From contig CALCEA010000124.1 in the NCBI GenBank assembly GCA_937900675.1, positions 1 through 5,328 of the forward strand: a DNA stretch of 5,328 nt. The letters run 5' to 3'. This stretch comes from an uncultured Chitinophagaceae bacterium. GTDB lineage: Bacteria; Bacteroidota; Bacteroidia; Chitinophagales; Chitinophagaceae. Both the position numbers and the translations under genes were made by a program. Position 1 is the first letter of the stretch. Every line of letters starts with the position of its first letter. Positions 1 to 5,328 of the stretch are shown here, piece after piece. The notes beneath the pieces were generated by a model, which saw only the letters and a program-made list of their open reading frames with translations, had not been told where the DNA came from and did no database searches.

Positions 1-42
1 GAGGTAGTAGCTAATTTAATTGATAAAAATTATTCAAAATAA
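1..42 (+). CDS. C-terminal end of a gene upstream of crtB, probably phytoene desaturase CrtI (partial)
   Basis: Frame 1 is open from the first base and ends at the TAA at 40-42, giving the 13-residue tail EVVANLIDKNYSK. The stop directly abuts the crtB start codon (TAA then ATG, no spacer), so the two genes are almost certainly in one operon and may be translationally coupled. The tail looks like the end of a flavin-dependent desaturase, where a segment of the type SGE-(I/V)-A-AN-(L/I)-I follows the last FAD-contact region. The crtI identity rests mainly on the following crtB and on the common crtI-crtB order in Bacteroidota. Thirteen residues are too few to identify a family by themselves, and the body of the gene lies outside the window. 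Confidence 0.55.
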   Translation, partial: EVVANLIDKNYSK

Positions 43-885
43 ATGTCATCTTTTCAATTATATAATGATGTAACCGCATTAAGTAGTCAACAAACTACAT
101 TAATGTATAGCTCAAGTTTTTCTTCTGCTATTAAGCTGTTGCATAAAGATTTGAGACAACCTATATATGATATTTATGGATTTGTAAGATTTGCTGATGA
201 GATTGTAGATACCTTTCATGATTTTGATAAAAAGGCTTTGTTTGATCAATTTAAAAAAGACACTTACACGGCACTTGAACAAGGTATTAGTTTGAATCCA
301 ATTCTACATCGTTTTCAATTGACCTATCGTCAATACAATATTGATCCTGCATTATTAGAAGCTTTTTTATATAGCATGGAGATGGATTTAAGTCAACATG
401 CACATGATGAGGGTTCCTATCAAAAGTATATTTATGGAAGTGCTGAAGTAGTTGGCTTAATGTGTTTATATATTTTCTGTAAGGGAGATTTAGAAAAATA
501 CGAACAATTAAAACCGGCTGCCCAAAGTTTAGGTGCTGCATTCCAAAAAGTGAATTTCTTAAGAGATATTAAAGCAGATTTTGAAGGATTGGATAGAGTG
601 TATTTCCCTAATTGTGATTTCAATCATTTTACGGAAAAAGATAAATTATCTATTGAAGAAGATATACAAAAAGATTTTGAAAATGCATTAGAGGGTATTA
701 AAGCATTACCTTTGCAGTGCAGATTTGGTGTGTATGTGGCGTATAAATATTACTATTCTTTATTTAAGAAGATTAAGAAAACCAAACATCATGCCATACT
801 TAAAACAAGAATAAGAATTCCAGATTATGGAAAAGTTTTTATTCTGGCGAAAGCGAAATTGAGGAGTCAATTAAATTTTTTATAA
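43..885 (+). CDS. crtB: 15-cis-phytoene synthase (CrtB)
   Basis: A 280-residue protein of the squalene/phytoene synthase family, which condenses two geranylgeranyl diphosphates head to head into phytoene, the first committed carotenoid step. Both aspartate-rich Mg/diphosphate-binding motifs are visible: DEIVD at residues 52-56, inside a YGFVRFADEIVD block, and D175-D179 within NFLRDIKAD (171-179), followed by RVYFP. The YGSAEVVGLM segment (131-140) is also typical. The length is normal for bacterial CrtB and no signal peptide or clear transmembrane helix is seen, as expected for a peripheral membrane enzyme. The ATG follows the upstream stop with no gap; its leader is A-rich without a Shine-Dalgarno motif, as is usual in Bacteroidota. 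The related squalene synthase is less likely because crtZ and crtY follow. Confidence 0.95.
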   Translation: MSSFQLYNDVTALSSQQTTLMYSSSFSSAIKLLHKDLRQPIYDIYGFVRFADEIVDTFHDFDKKALFDQFKKDTYTALEQGISLNPILHRFQLTYRQYNIDPALLEAFLYSMEMDLSQHAHDEGSYQKYIYGSAEVVGLMCLYIFCKGDLEKYEQLKPAAQSLGAAFQKVNFLRDIKADFEGLDRVYFPNCDFNHFTEKDKLSIEEDIQKDFENALEGIKALPLQCRFGVYVAYKYYYSLFKKIKKTKHHAILKTRIRIPDYGKVFILAKAKLRSQLNFL

Positions 886-901
886 AAGTAAAACGATTTA
901 T

Positions 902-1375
902 ATGTTATTTGTAGCAGTAATGTTGGCGACATTTTTTATTATGGAAGGTATAACATGGTTAACACATAAATATGTAATGCATGGATTCTTGTGGGTTTTA
1001 CATGAAGATCATCATCAACCCACTGGACATGTCTTGGAAAAAAACGATGCTTTTTTCTTAATATTTGCTATTCCTAGCATGGCTTGTATTTTTTATGGAA
1101 CCATTATGGGTGGACCATTATGGGTAGCTGCTATTGGTGCAGGTATTGCTATGTATGGTTTTGCTTATTTCATATTTCACGAAGTAATTATACATCAGAG
1201 AATCAAATGGTTTACAAGATCTAATAACAGATATATCAAAGCAATAAGATGGGCTCATAAGATGCATCATAAGCATTTGTATAAAGAAGATGGCGAAAGT
1301 TTTGGAATGCTTTTTGTTGCAAAGAAATATTGGGATAAGGTACGCAGAGACGAGATGATGCAAAACAATGGATAA
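902..1375 (+). CDS. crtZ: Beta-carotene 3-hydroxylase, fatty acid hydroxylase superfamily (CrtZ)
   Basis: A 157-residue integral membrane di-iron oxygenase that hydroxylates beta-ionone rings at C-3, turning beta-carotene through cryptoxanthin into zeaxanthin. All histidine clusters of the CrtZ type are present: HKYVMH (H22, H27), HEDHH (H34, H37, H38), HEVIIH (H93, H98) and HKMHH (H119, H122, H123), so the metal site appears complete. Hydrophobic stretches at about residues 2-20, 51-68 and 73-92 fit a multi-pass membrane protein. The length is normal for the family. It starts 16 bases after the crtB stop behind an A-rich leader without a Shine-Dalgarno motif. Its last bases overlap the crtY start by 8 bases (ATGGATAA). 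Substrate specificity is inferred from family and neighbours. Confidence 0.94.
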   Translation: MLFVAVMLATFFIMEGITWLTHKYVMHGFLWVLHEDHHQPTGHVLEKNDAFFLIFAIPSMACIFYGTIMGGPLWVAAIGAGIAMYGFAYFIFHEVIIHQRIKWFTRSNNRYIKAIRWAHKMHHKHLYKEDGESFGMLFVAKKYWDKVRRDEMMQNNG

Positions 1376-2549
1376 TTACGATTATATTATTGCGGGTGCT
1401 GGTTGTGCTGGCCTTTCTTTAATGCATTATATACTTAAGGAAGAATCACTTCTTCAGAAAAAAATCTTGGTGATTGATAAATCATTGAAGAAATCAAATG
1501 ACAGAACCTGGTGTTTTTGGGAGGAAAGACCATCTGATTTTGAACATTTATTGACTACATCTTGGAACACCATCTCTATTCATAACGCAGATCAAAACTT
1601 TCATTTAGCTACATCTCCTTTTTCTTATAAAATGATAGAAGGGATTTCGTTTTATGAAAGCATCATAGCCAAAGCAAAACTACATAAGAATATCGAATGG
1701 AAAGAGGCTGAAATACTTTCTATCAATGATCAAACAATTTTTTGGGAAGGTGGTGCTGCTAAAGCAAATTATATATTTTCAAGTATACTCCAGTATAATC
1801 CAGTCTTTGAAGATGCAACTAACATTCATCGATTAAATGATTTGGCAAAAAGGTATACTGCAAAACCTTTTTTATGGCAACATTTTAAAGGCATAACGAT
1901 CGAGTTTAACCAGGAAGTATTTGATAGTGCAACAGCAAGGTTGATGGATTTTAATGTAGATCAACAAAAAGCCACAGCATTTATGTATGTGTTGCCTATT
2001 AATGAGAAGAAGGCTTTAGTGGAGTATACTGTATTTTCTACGTCATTATTAGAAAAGGAATCCTATGATCATGCTATCAATAGCTATGTAGCATTGCATT
2101 ATCCAAATCAAACTTATACTATATTACACGAAGAATATGGAGCTATTCCAATGACTCAGAATAGTTTTACTTCGAGTCAATCAAGTTGGTATATCCCAAT
2201 AGGTACAATTGGTGGTGCTGTAAAAGCAAGCACTGGCTTTGCTTTTAAATTTATACAAGAACAAACTACAAAAATTGCTAAGGCATTATCCATTGGTGAA
2301 AAGCCAAATGCAATGTTTACAAAAACAAGGCATTCTTTTTATGATGCTGTTTTATTAGACATTTTGTTTGAAGATAAAATGAGTGGGGCAGAAATTTTTA
2401 CCAGAATTTTTTCGAAGAATAAAGCGGCAACGGTATTTAGATTCTTATCCAATACTTCCACTATTTTTGATGACATAAAAATTATGATCACTCTTCCTAC
2501 AAGACTTTTCCTTTTCACTGCTATCCGCATATTATTTCGGTGGAAGTAA
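1368..2549 (+). CDS. crtY: Lycopene beta-cyclase, FAD/NAD(P)-binding family (CrtY)
   Basis: A 393-residue flavoprotein of the lycopene cyclase family, forming the beta-ionone rings that turn lycopene into beta-carotene. Visible are an N-terminal dinucleotide-binding fold, IIAGAGCAGLSL (residues 7-18), ending at acidic D37 in LVIDK; the signature DRTWCFWE (45-52); PFLWQHFKG (167-175); the RLMDF block (191-195) followed by FMYVLP and ALVEYTVFS (205-224); YGAIPMT (257-263); and the C-terminal substrate-region motif GTIGGAVKASTGFAFKF (279-295). The last 25 residues are hydrophobic with basic ends and may anchor it to the membrane. The ATG lies inside crtZ, overlapping its stop by 8 bases, a common sign of translational coupling. 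Logically it acts before CrtZ although it is encoded after it. No frameshift or missing signature was seen. Confidence 0.94.
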   Translation: MDNYDYIIAGAGCAGLSLMHYILKEESLLQKKILVIDKSLKKSNDRTWCFWEERPSDFEHLLTTSWNTISIHNADQNFHLATSPFSYKMIEGISFYESIIAKAKLHKNIEWKEAEILSINDQTIFWEGGAAKANYIFSSILQYNPVFEDATNIHRLNDLAKRYTAKPFLWQHFKGITIEFNQEVFDSATARLMDFNVDQQKATAFMYVLPINEKKALVEYTVFSTSLLEKESYDHAINSYVALHYPNQTYTILHEEYGAIPMTQNSFTSSQSSWYIPIGTIGGAVKASTGFAFKFIQEQTTKIAKALSIGEKPNAMFTKTRHSFYDAVLLDILFEDKMSGAEIFTRIFSKNKAATVFRFLSNTSTIFDDIKIMITLPTRLFLFTAIRILFRWK

Positions 2550-2560
2550 TTATTTAGAAA

Positions 2561-2632
2561 GGCCTTGTCGTACAATGGTTAGTACAAGAGTTTCCGAAGC
2601 TCTAAATCCAGGTTCGATCCCCGGCGAGGCCA
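2561..2632 (+). tRNA. tRNA-Arg, anticodon CCG
   Basis: A full cloverleaf of 72 bases up to the discriminator can be drawn. The acceptor stem is GGCCTTG (2561-2567) with CGAGGCC (2625-2631), with one U-G wobble. The D stem is GTAC/GTAC around AATGGTTA, the anticodon stem 2587-2591/2599-2603, and the anticodon loop TTCCGAA with CCG at 2594-2596, which reads the Arg codon CGG. The variable loop is 4 bases and the T loop is TTCGATC (2613-2619). The discriminator is A2632 and CCA is not encoded (CAA follows). Weak points are a U-G pair closing the anticodon stem and an A-C mismatch in the T stem (A2610 against C2622). The gene lies 11 bases after the crtY stop on the same strand, so it could be released from the carotenoid transcript. 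A functional tRNA is most likely; decay cannot be excluded. Confidence 0.88.
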
Positions 2633-2640
2633 CAAGCTTT

Positions 2641-2741
2641 TTTCAACGAAGTTGAAATGAACAAATCATGAATAAGCAAAACAAGCTCGCTTGATTTTGC
2701 GCAAGAATGATTGGTTCAATTCTCAACCGAAGGTTGAGAAT
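2641..2741. repeat. 101-base nested inverted-repeat element (REPIN- or MITE-like) downstream of the tRNA
   Basis: Three hairpins and one long stem fit together without gaps at the outer joints. Hairpin I pairs TTTCAAC (2641-2647) with GTTGAAA (2651-2657) around a GAA loop. Directly next to it TGAACAAATCAT (2658-2669) pairs with ATGATTGGTTCA (2707-2718), 11 of 12 positions. Inside, GCAAAACAAG (2676-2685) pairs with CTTGATTTTGC (2690-2700), with one bulged A and a CTCG loop. Directly after the long stem, hairpin II pairs ATTCTCAACC (2719-2728) with GGTTGAGAAT (2732-2741) around GAA. The left 29 bases and the right 35 bases are thus diverged inverted copies of one unit, the layout of REP doublets or of a MITE. 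No T-tract follows either outer hairpin on either strand, so a simple terminator is unlikely. The mobile-element reading is inference. Confidence 0.68.
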
Positions 2742-2746
2742 AAAAA

Positions 2747-2815
2747 AGTTTGAGTTAGTCCGAAATTTTGGGTAGACAACTCGAGCGAAGCGAGAGTTGG
2801 CAGCCCCGCCAAACT
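2747..2815. other. Second structured stretch with a tandem G/A-mismatch hairpin
   Basis: The core pairs CAACTC (2777-2782) with GAGTTG (2794-2799). Inside that stem are two successive G/A and A/G oppositions, then GC/GC closing a GAA loop (2787-2789). Outside the core, GGG (2770-2772) can pair with CCC (2804-2806) across a 4-by-4 internal loop, and AGTTTG (2747-2752) can pair with CAAACT (2810-2815). This stretch is richer in GC than its surroundings. Read on the minus strand the outer stem ends in a TTTTTT run (2742-2747), so it could act as an elaborate leftward terminator. It could also be a piece of the adjacent repeat or of a structured RNA. Only the pairings are seen; function is unknown. 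Confidence 0.4.
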
Positions 2816-2820
2816 AATTT

Positions 2821-3004
2821 TGAAATATTACATGGGTCCTTTATTCCACAATCTCACTGGTATCTGAGTACCAATATTAGCCAATAATGAAGTTCTAAAT
2901 TTAGCGTACATGCGCTTGTAGATTACTGTTATCATATTCATTAATACCCTGAATAGATTTAGGTAACCCAATTAATGTGTAAATTTTACACAAATAAAAT
3001 ATAA
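2821..3004. other. Remainder of the convergent intergenic region, no convincing gene
   Basis: Together with the preceding repeat region this completes the 387 bases between the tRNA and the leftward barrel gene. Small palindromes are present: TGGTA (2858-2862) with TACCA (2869-2873), and an odd palindrome TGTGTAAATTTTACACA centred on 2984. On the minus strand a 37-codon ATG frame (2941 down to 2828) is open, ending RLWNKGPM, and another overlapping frame is also open for about 30 codons. Neither resembles a family I recognise, and short open frames are expected by chance, so they are not called as genes. No promoter matching the Bacteroidota consensus stood out. Confidence 0.5.
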
Positions 3005-3023
3005 CTAATTGAAAACCAATTAG
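2992..3023 (-). terminator. Possible terminator of the leftward usp-barrel unit
   Basis: On the minus strand the arms CTAATTG and CAATTAG (3023-3017 and 3011-3005) form a 7-pair stem around a 5-base GTTTT loop. It is followed by the T-rich run TTATATTTTATTT (3004-2992). The first arm contains the TAA stop codon of the barrel gene, so the hairpin starts inside the coding sequence. The stem has only two G-C pairs, making it weak for an intrinsic terminator. The TGTGTAAA palindrome just beyond could add to it. The call rests on position at the 3' end of the unit and on the T-rich tail. Confidence 0.38.
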
Positions 3024-4270
3024 AAAACCTCCCCAAGATTCATGAAAATACCATGTGATCCTCCTTGTCCAAAGGCGTAATCTATTGCTACATTGGTATT
3101 AGAATGCTTATTTAGCTTAATTCTTATACCAGCTCCATATCCTGCTTTTATTTGTTGAAATCCTTTTTGTAAAGGTTCTGTAACTGAGTGCATATTCGCA
3201 AAAACCACGGCTCCTAGAAATCCATTTTCTGTAATACCAAACCTGTATTCAGATTCTGCGAAAAATAATTTTTCTCCTCTAAATCTTCCTTGAATAAATC
3301 CTCTGCCTGTATTTGAATTTCTATCAGATGCTGTGTAAGGAATGTCTAGGTAAGGTGCTTTGCCACTTAGCGTAAGCACATTGTATGTCCAAAAAGCTAA
3401 CATGTTTTTTCTGAACAATGGAATATATTTTCTTGCGTCTAAAGTAATACTTTGTAAAGTGTAGTCACTTCCTAGCAGGGTAAGATTTGTTCTATAAGAC
3501 AAATTGAAATAAGCAGATGAAGTAGTTGGGTTCACAATACTTGTTCTGCTATCGTACAATAGATCTAATGTTAAACCAGTAGAATTCGATTTTTTGGTTT
3601 GACCATATTGCGCAAATCCATATATAGGCTTGTTCACTGTTGAGCTATCTGATATGTTCCAACGATAGTCAATATTCAATCCTGGACCTATGTACCAATT
3701 TTGGGCAATTCGTTTTACAATGGATTGATGCAATTTTAAATAAGAATAATCAATTTGATCAAAAAGATCGATCTGGTTATTTTCAGTACCAAGGCCAAAA
3801 TCTTTTTGTGGAAATTTTAAATAAGACCAATTGGTATTGATATTGTATTGGTTCTTTTTTAGCCATATATTACTTAAAAACTGACTGATAACCTGTTTGT
3901 TTTGCGTAAATTTTAATTCTGTAGAATAAGTAGCATTCTTTGTGGATGGGTATTTGCTCGGTTTTACATAGTTAGCGTTTAAGGATGCCGCTAATTTAGT
4001 TGCCATACTGTATTCGACAGCAGGGATAAAGGAAATTTGAGGCTTAGAGATAGCTTCTTCTACAGATCTATCTTTATTTATTTTAAAAATCCTGTATATA
4101 CCATCTACAAAATCAACCATTGAATCTTTGCCAGGTTGTTTGTAAAAAGCTAATGTGAAAATATTTCTTTTGTGTAATGAACTGTCTTGTTGAATTTGAG
4201 CTGTACTTGATAATGAAATCATCAAAATGCTTATACCAACAAAGAGGACTTTTTTTAAATTTGTAAACAA
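3020..4270 (-). CDS. Omp85-superfamily (BamA/TamA C-terminal barrel-like) outer-membrane protein without POTRA domains
   Basis: This 416-residue protein has a signal peptide: MFTNLKK, then hydrophobic residues 8-20 and SSTA before Q25, the likely cleavage site. About 55 residues of soluble linker precede alternating, aromatic-rich strands from about residue 78 to the end, as in a beta barrel. GRGFIQGRFRG (322-332) matches the conserved RGF...GRFRG loop region of Omp85 barrels. The last strand block (AIDYAF, then MNLGEVF) ends in Phe, typical for BamA-assembled barrels. There are no POTRA repeats and no room for them, so it is not BamA or TamA itself; similar short barrels are common in Bacteroidota, with unclear roles in assembly, lipid transport or secretion. 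The start codon is TTG (4270-4268). The first ATG, at residue 17, would destroy the signal peptide. It follows usp by 11 bases, so the two are probably co-transcribed. Confidence 0.75.
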   Translation of the reverse strand: MFTNLKKVLFVGISILMISLSSTAQIQQDSSLHKRNIFTLAFYKQPGKDSMVDFVDGIYRIFKINKDRSVEEAISKPQISFIPAVEYSMATKLAASLNANYVKPSKYPSTKNATYSTELKFTQNKQVISQFLSNIWLKKNQYNINTNWSYLKFPQKDFGLGTENNQIDLFDQIDYSYLKLHQSIVKRIAQNWYIGPGLNIDYRWNISDSSTVNKPIYGFAQYGQTKKSNSTGLTLDLLYDSRTSIVNPTTSSAYFNLSYRTNLTLLGSDYTLQSITLDARKYIPLFRKNMLAFWTYNVLTLSGKAPYLDIPYTASDRNSNTGRGFIQGRFRGEKLFFAESEYRFGITENGFLGAVVFANMHSVTEPLQKGFQQIKAGYGAGIRIKLNKHSNTNVAIDYAFGQGGSHGIFMNLGEVF

Positions 4271-4281
4271 AGACTTATTTT

Positions 4282-4722
4282 TTATTTTTTTTGAGGCACA
4301 ATTAAAACTGGAATGGTTGAATGTCTAACAACATATTCGGCAGTACTTCCCAACATCATATGTGCTAGGCCGGTTCTACCATGAGTACCCATTACAATAT
4401 AATCGGCTTTAGTTTCTTCTGCATAGTTAATGATATCAAATTTTGGATTACCTATGGCAGTATGAATATATATTTCTAATGAATTATTAGCTTCTTTTAT
4501 TTTGGTAAGCTCTTTTTCAGCATGTTTTTTTTGTGCATCGTATATCTCCTCCCATTGTGTAGGCAAAAGAGACATGTCTGAGTGTAGATAGTCTACATAC
4601 ATACTTATAATTGATACTAGGCTAACTTTTGCTTGCATTTGATTGGCGAAGTCAAAAGCTTCTTTGATGATTCCAGTATTTGCTTCACTTAAATCCACTG
4701 CAATTATGATATGTTTTTTCAT
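4282..4722 (-). CDS. Universal stress protein, UspA family, single domain
   Basis: A 146-residue cytosolic protein, the usual length of one Usp domain with its Rossmann-like fold. It opens with KKHIIIAVDLSE, where D10 sits at the nucleotide-contact position of the family. It carries the ATP-binding signature G-2X-G-9X-G-S in full: G112, G115, G125 and S126 within GTHGRTGLAHMMLGS, followed by TAEYVVRHSTIPVLIVP. This places it with the ATP-binding (MJ0577-like) Usp proteins rather than the non-binding E. coli UspA type. Such proteins respond to starvation, low oxygen or redox stress, but the specific trigger cannot be read from sequence. It is the first gene of a leftward unit and its ATG is 33 bases from the ATG of the divergent gene. 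Confidence 0.93.
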   Translation of the reverse strand: MKKHIIIAVDLSEANTGIIKEAFDFANQMQAKVSLVSIISMYVDYLHSDMSLLPTQWEEIYDAQKKHAEKELTKIKEANNSLEIYIHTAIGNPKFDIINYAEETKADYIVMGTHGRTGLAHMMLGSTAEYVVRHSTIPVLIVPQKK

Positions 4723-4737
4723 AGTAGAAGATTTGTA

Positions 4738-4745
4738 TAAAGTTA
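4738..4745 (-). promoter_or_regulatory. Candidate -7 element for the usp gene
   Basis: On the minus strand TAACTTTA lies 15 bases before the usp ATG and matches 7 of 8 positions of the Bacteroidota -7 consensus TAnnTTTG. No well-spaced -33 TTTG or TTG was found: the nearest upstream TTG is about 27 bases away, which is too far. The match may therefore be chance in AT-rich DNA. Confidence 0.22.
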
Positions 4746-4755
4746 CACATAATTT

Positions 4756-5322
4756 ATGGATCTAGATTTAAACAATAAGTTTTGTATCTTAGAAGTCTTG
4801 AAAAGAGTATTTACCATAATCTGTTTGTTTACTTTGCTTCTTTCCACCAGTAGTATTAGTTATTACTATTGGATAGAAGAAAAATTACATGAAAAAGAGA
4901 CTTTTGCCCTTATTGATGCTGGTGAATTGGAGAATGGTTTTGCAAATCTGTCGTCTCATCAGATTAAATTAATATTAAAAGATAAAACGACTTTACCTGA
5001 AGGATACATTTGGGAAGAAAAAGGCCGAGAGTTTAGTCACGAGGGTACCTTTTATGATATTATCTCATTAGAAAAATCATCAGAGGGTTGGGTACTGGTT
5101 GCTGCATCGGATGAAGAAGAGTCTGAAATGGTAGCAAAACAGTCCGATCATTCTAAAAATCAAACATTTAAGTTTTCAAAAAAACAATTGACATTTATTG
5201 CTCCTGAGCATTATCTGCCGAAAAATAAGTCTAGAAAAGTACAAGTCAAGTACATTCATTTTAAAGTTACTTTAGATCAAATCAATATTTTCCAAAACTC
5301 ACCTCCTCCAGAAATTATTTAA
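4756..5322 (+). CDS. Small exported or membrane-anchored protein of unknown function
   Basis: I do not recognise a named family with certainty. The frame from the ATG encodes 188 residues. Residues 18-35 are hydrophobic (VFTIICLFTLLLSTSS) directly after the basic LKR, so the protein is exported or anchored with its bulk in the periplasm. The rest is soluble and charged, with an acidic patch DEEESE (119-124), a basic C-terminal third, and the end NSPPPEII. The central REFSHEGTFYDIISLEK pattern and the PPPE tail recall short Bacteroidota proteins often encoded just before TonB-dependent receptors; this is memory-based and the downstream gene lies outside the window. Starting instead at TTG 4798 gives MKRVFTIICLF, a cleaner 174-residue precursor, and leaves 75 rather than 33 bases to the divergent usp start. 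I keep the ATG provisionally. Confidence 0.7.
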   Translation: MDLDLNNKFCILEVLKRVFTIICLFTLLLSTSSISYYYWIEEKLHEKETFALIDAGELENGFANLSSHQIKLILKDKTTLPEGYIWEEKGREFSHEGTFYDIISLEKSSEGWVLVAASDEEESEMVAKQSDHSKNQTFKFSKKQLTFIAPEHYLPKNKSRKVQVKYIHFKVTLDQINIFQNSPPPEII

Positions 5323-5328
5323 TTTTTA

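Noticed and set aside
287..623. Minus-strand open frames of 63 and 84 codons opposite crtB
   Set aside because: They lie wholly inside crtB, which has both catalytic motifs, and they encode low-complexity sequence without any recognisable domain.
1118..1363. Minus-strand open frame of 81 codons opposite crtZ
   Set aside because: It is antisense to the histidine-motif region of crtZ. Its His- and Met-rich composition is a by-product of the opposite strand.
2339..2575. Minus-strand open frame of 78 codons over the crtY end and the start of the tRNA
   Set aside because: It overlaps both a well-supported CDS and the tRNA acceptor and D arms, and shows no domain.
2641..2741. Rho-independent terminator of the crt-tRNA transcript
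   Set aside because: The hairpins are sound, but the outer ones are followed by TGAAC and AAAAAA rather than a T-tract on the plus strand, and the minus strand has no T-tract after them either.
2641..2799. CRISPR-like array, because the GAA-loop palindromes recur
   Set aside because: The units differ in length and sequence, alternate in orientation, and have no evenly sized spacers.
2561..2820. tRNA as an attachment site of an integrated element
   Set aside because: No integrase is present and no direct repeat of the tRNA 3' end was found in the window. The downstream structure is palindromic rather than an att duplication.
3640..3840. Plus-strand open frame of 66 codons inside the barrel gene
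   Set aside because: It is antisense to the beta-strand coding region of a larger gene with a signal peptide and has no supporting features.

Overview
The window reads as an AT-rich chromosomal segment of a member of the Bacteroidota, most likely of the Chitinophagaceae type. This is inferred from gene content and style: a crtI-crtB-crtZ-crtY carotenoid order, A-rich leaders in place of Shine-Dalgarno sequences, an Omp85-type barrel without POTRA domains, and a small secreted protein ending in SPPPEII. No taxonomic search was possible.

Positions 1-2632, plus strand: the 3' part of a tightly packed carotenoid operon. The last 13 codons of a gene that is probably crtI (phytoene desaturase) abut crtB (phytoene synthase). 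Then come crtZ (beta-carotene hydroxylase) and crtY (lycopene beta-cyclase), which overlap by 8 bases. With an intact crtI upstream these enzymes would take geranylgeranyl diphosphate through phytoene, lycopene and beta-carotene to zeaxanthin. No ketolase (crtW) is visible here. Eleven bases after crtY, on the same strand, lies a tRNA-Arg(CCG) with one mismatch in its T stem.

Positions 2633-3019: a 387-base convergent junction without a convincing gene, and the most structured part of the window. A 101-base element (2641-2741) is built as a nested inverted repeat: two triloop hairpins flank an 11-of-12-pair stem that encloses a central hairpin. This resembles REP-doublet (REPIN) or MITE organisation. 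It is followed by a second structured stretch (2747-2815) whose inner hairpin has tandem G/A mismatches, and then by about 200 bases of undistinguished DNA. At the far end is a probable weak terminator for the leftward genes.

Positions 3020-4722, minus strand: a two-gene unit read leftward, a universal stress protein (UspA family) followed 11 bases later by an Omp85-superfamily outer-membrane barrel that starts at TTG.

Positions 4756-5322, plus strand: a divergently transcribed small exported or membrane-anchored protein of unknown function. Its true start may be a TTG at 4798 rather than the ATG at 4756.

I found no CRISPR array, transposase, integrase or obvious defence system. The best candidate for something undescribed is the hairpin element beside the tRNA.
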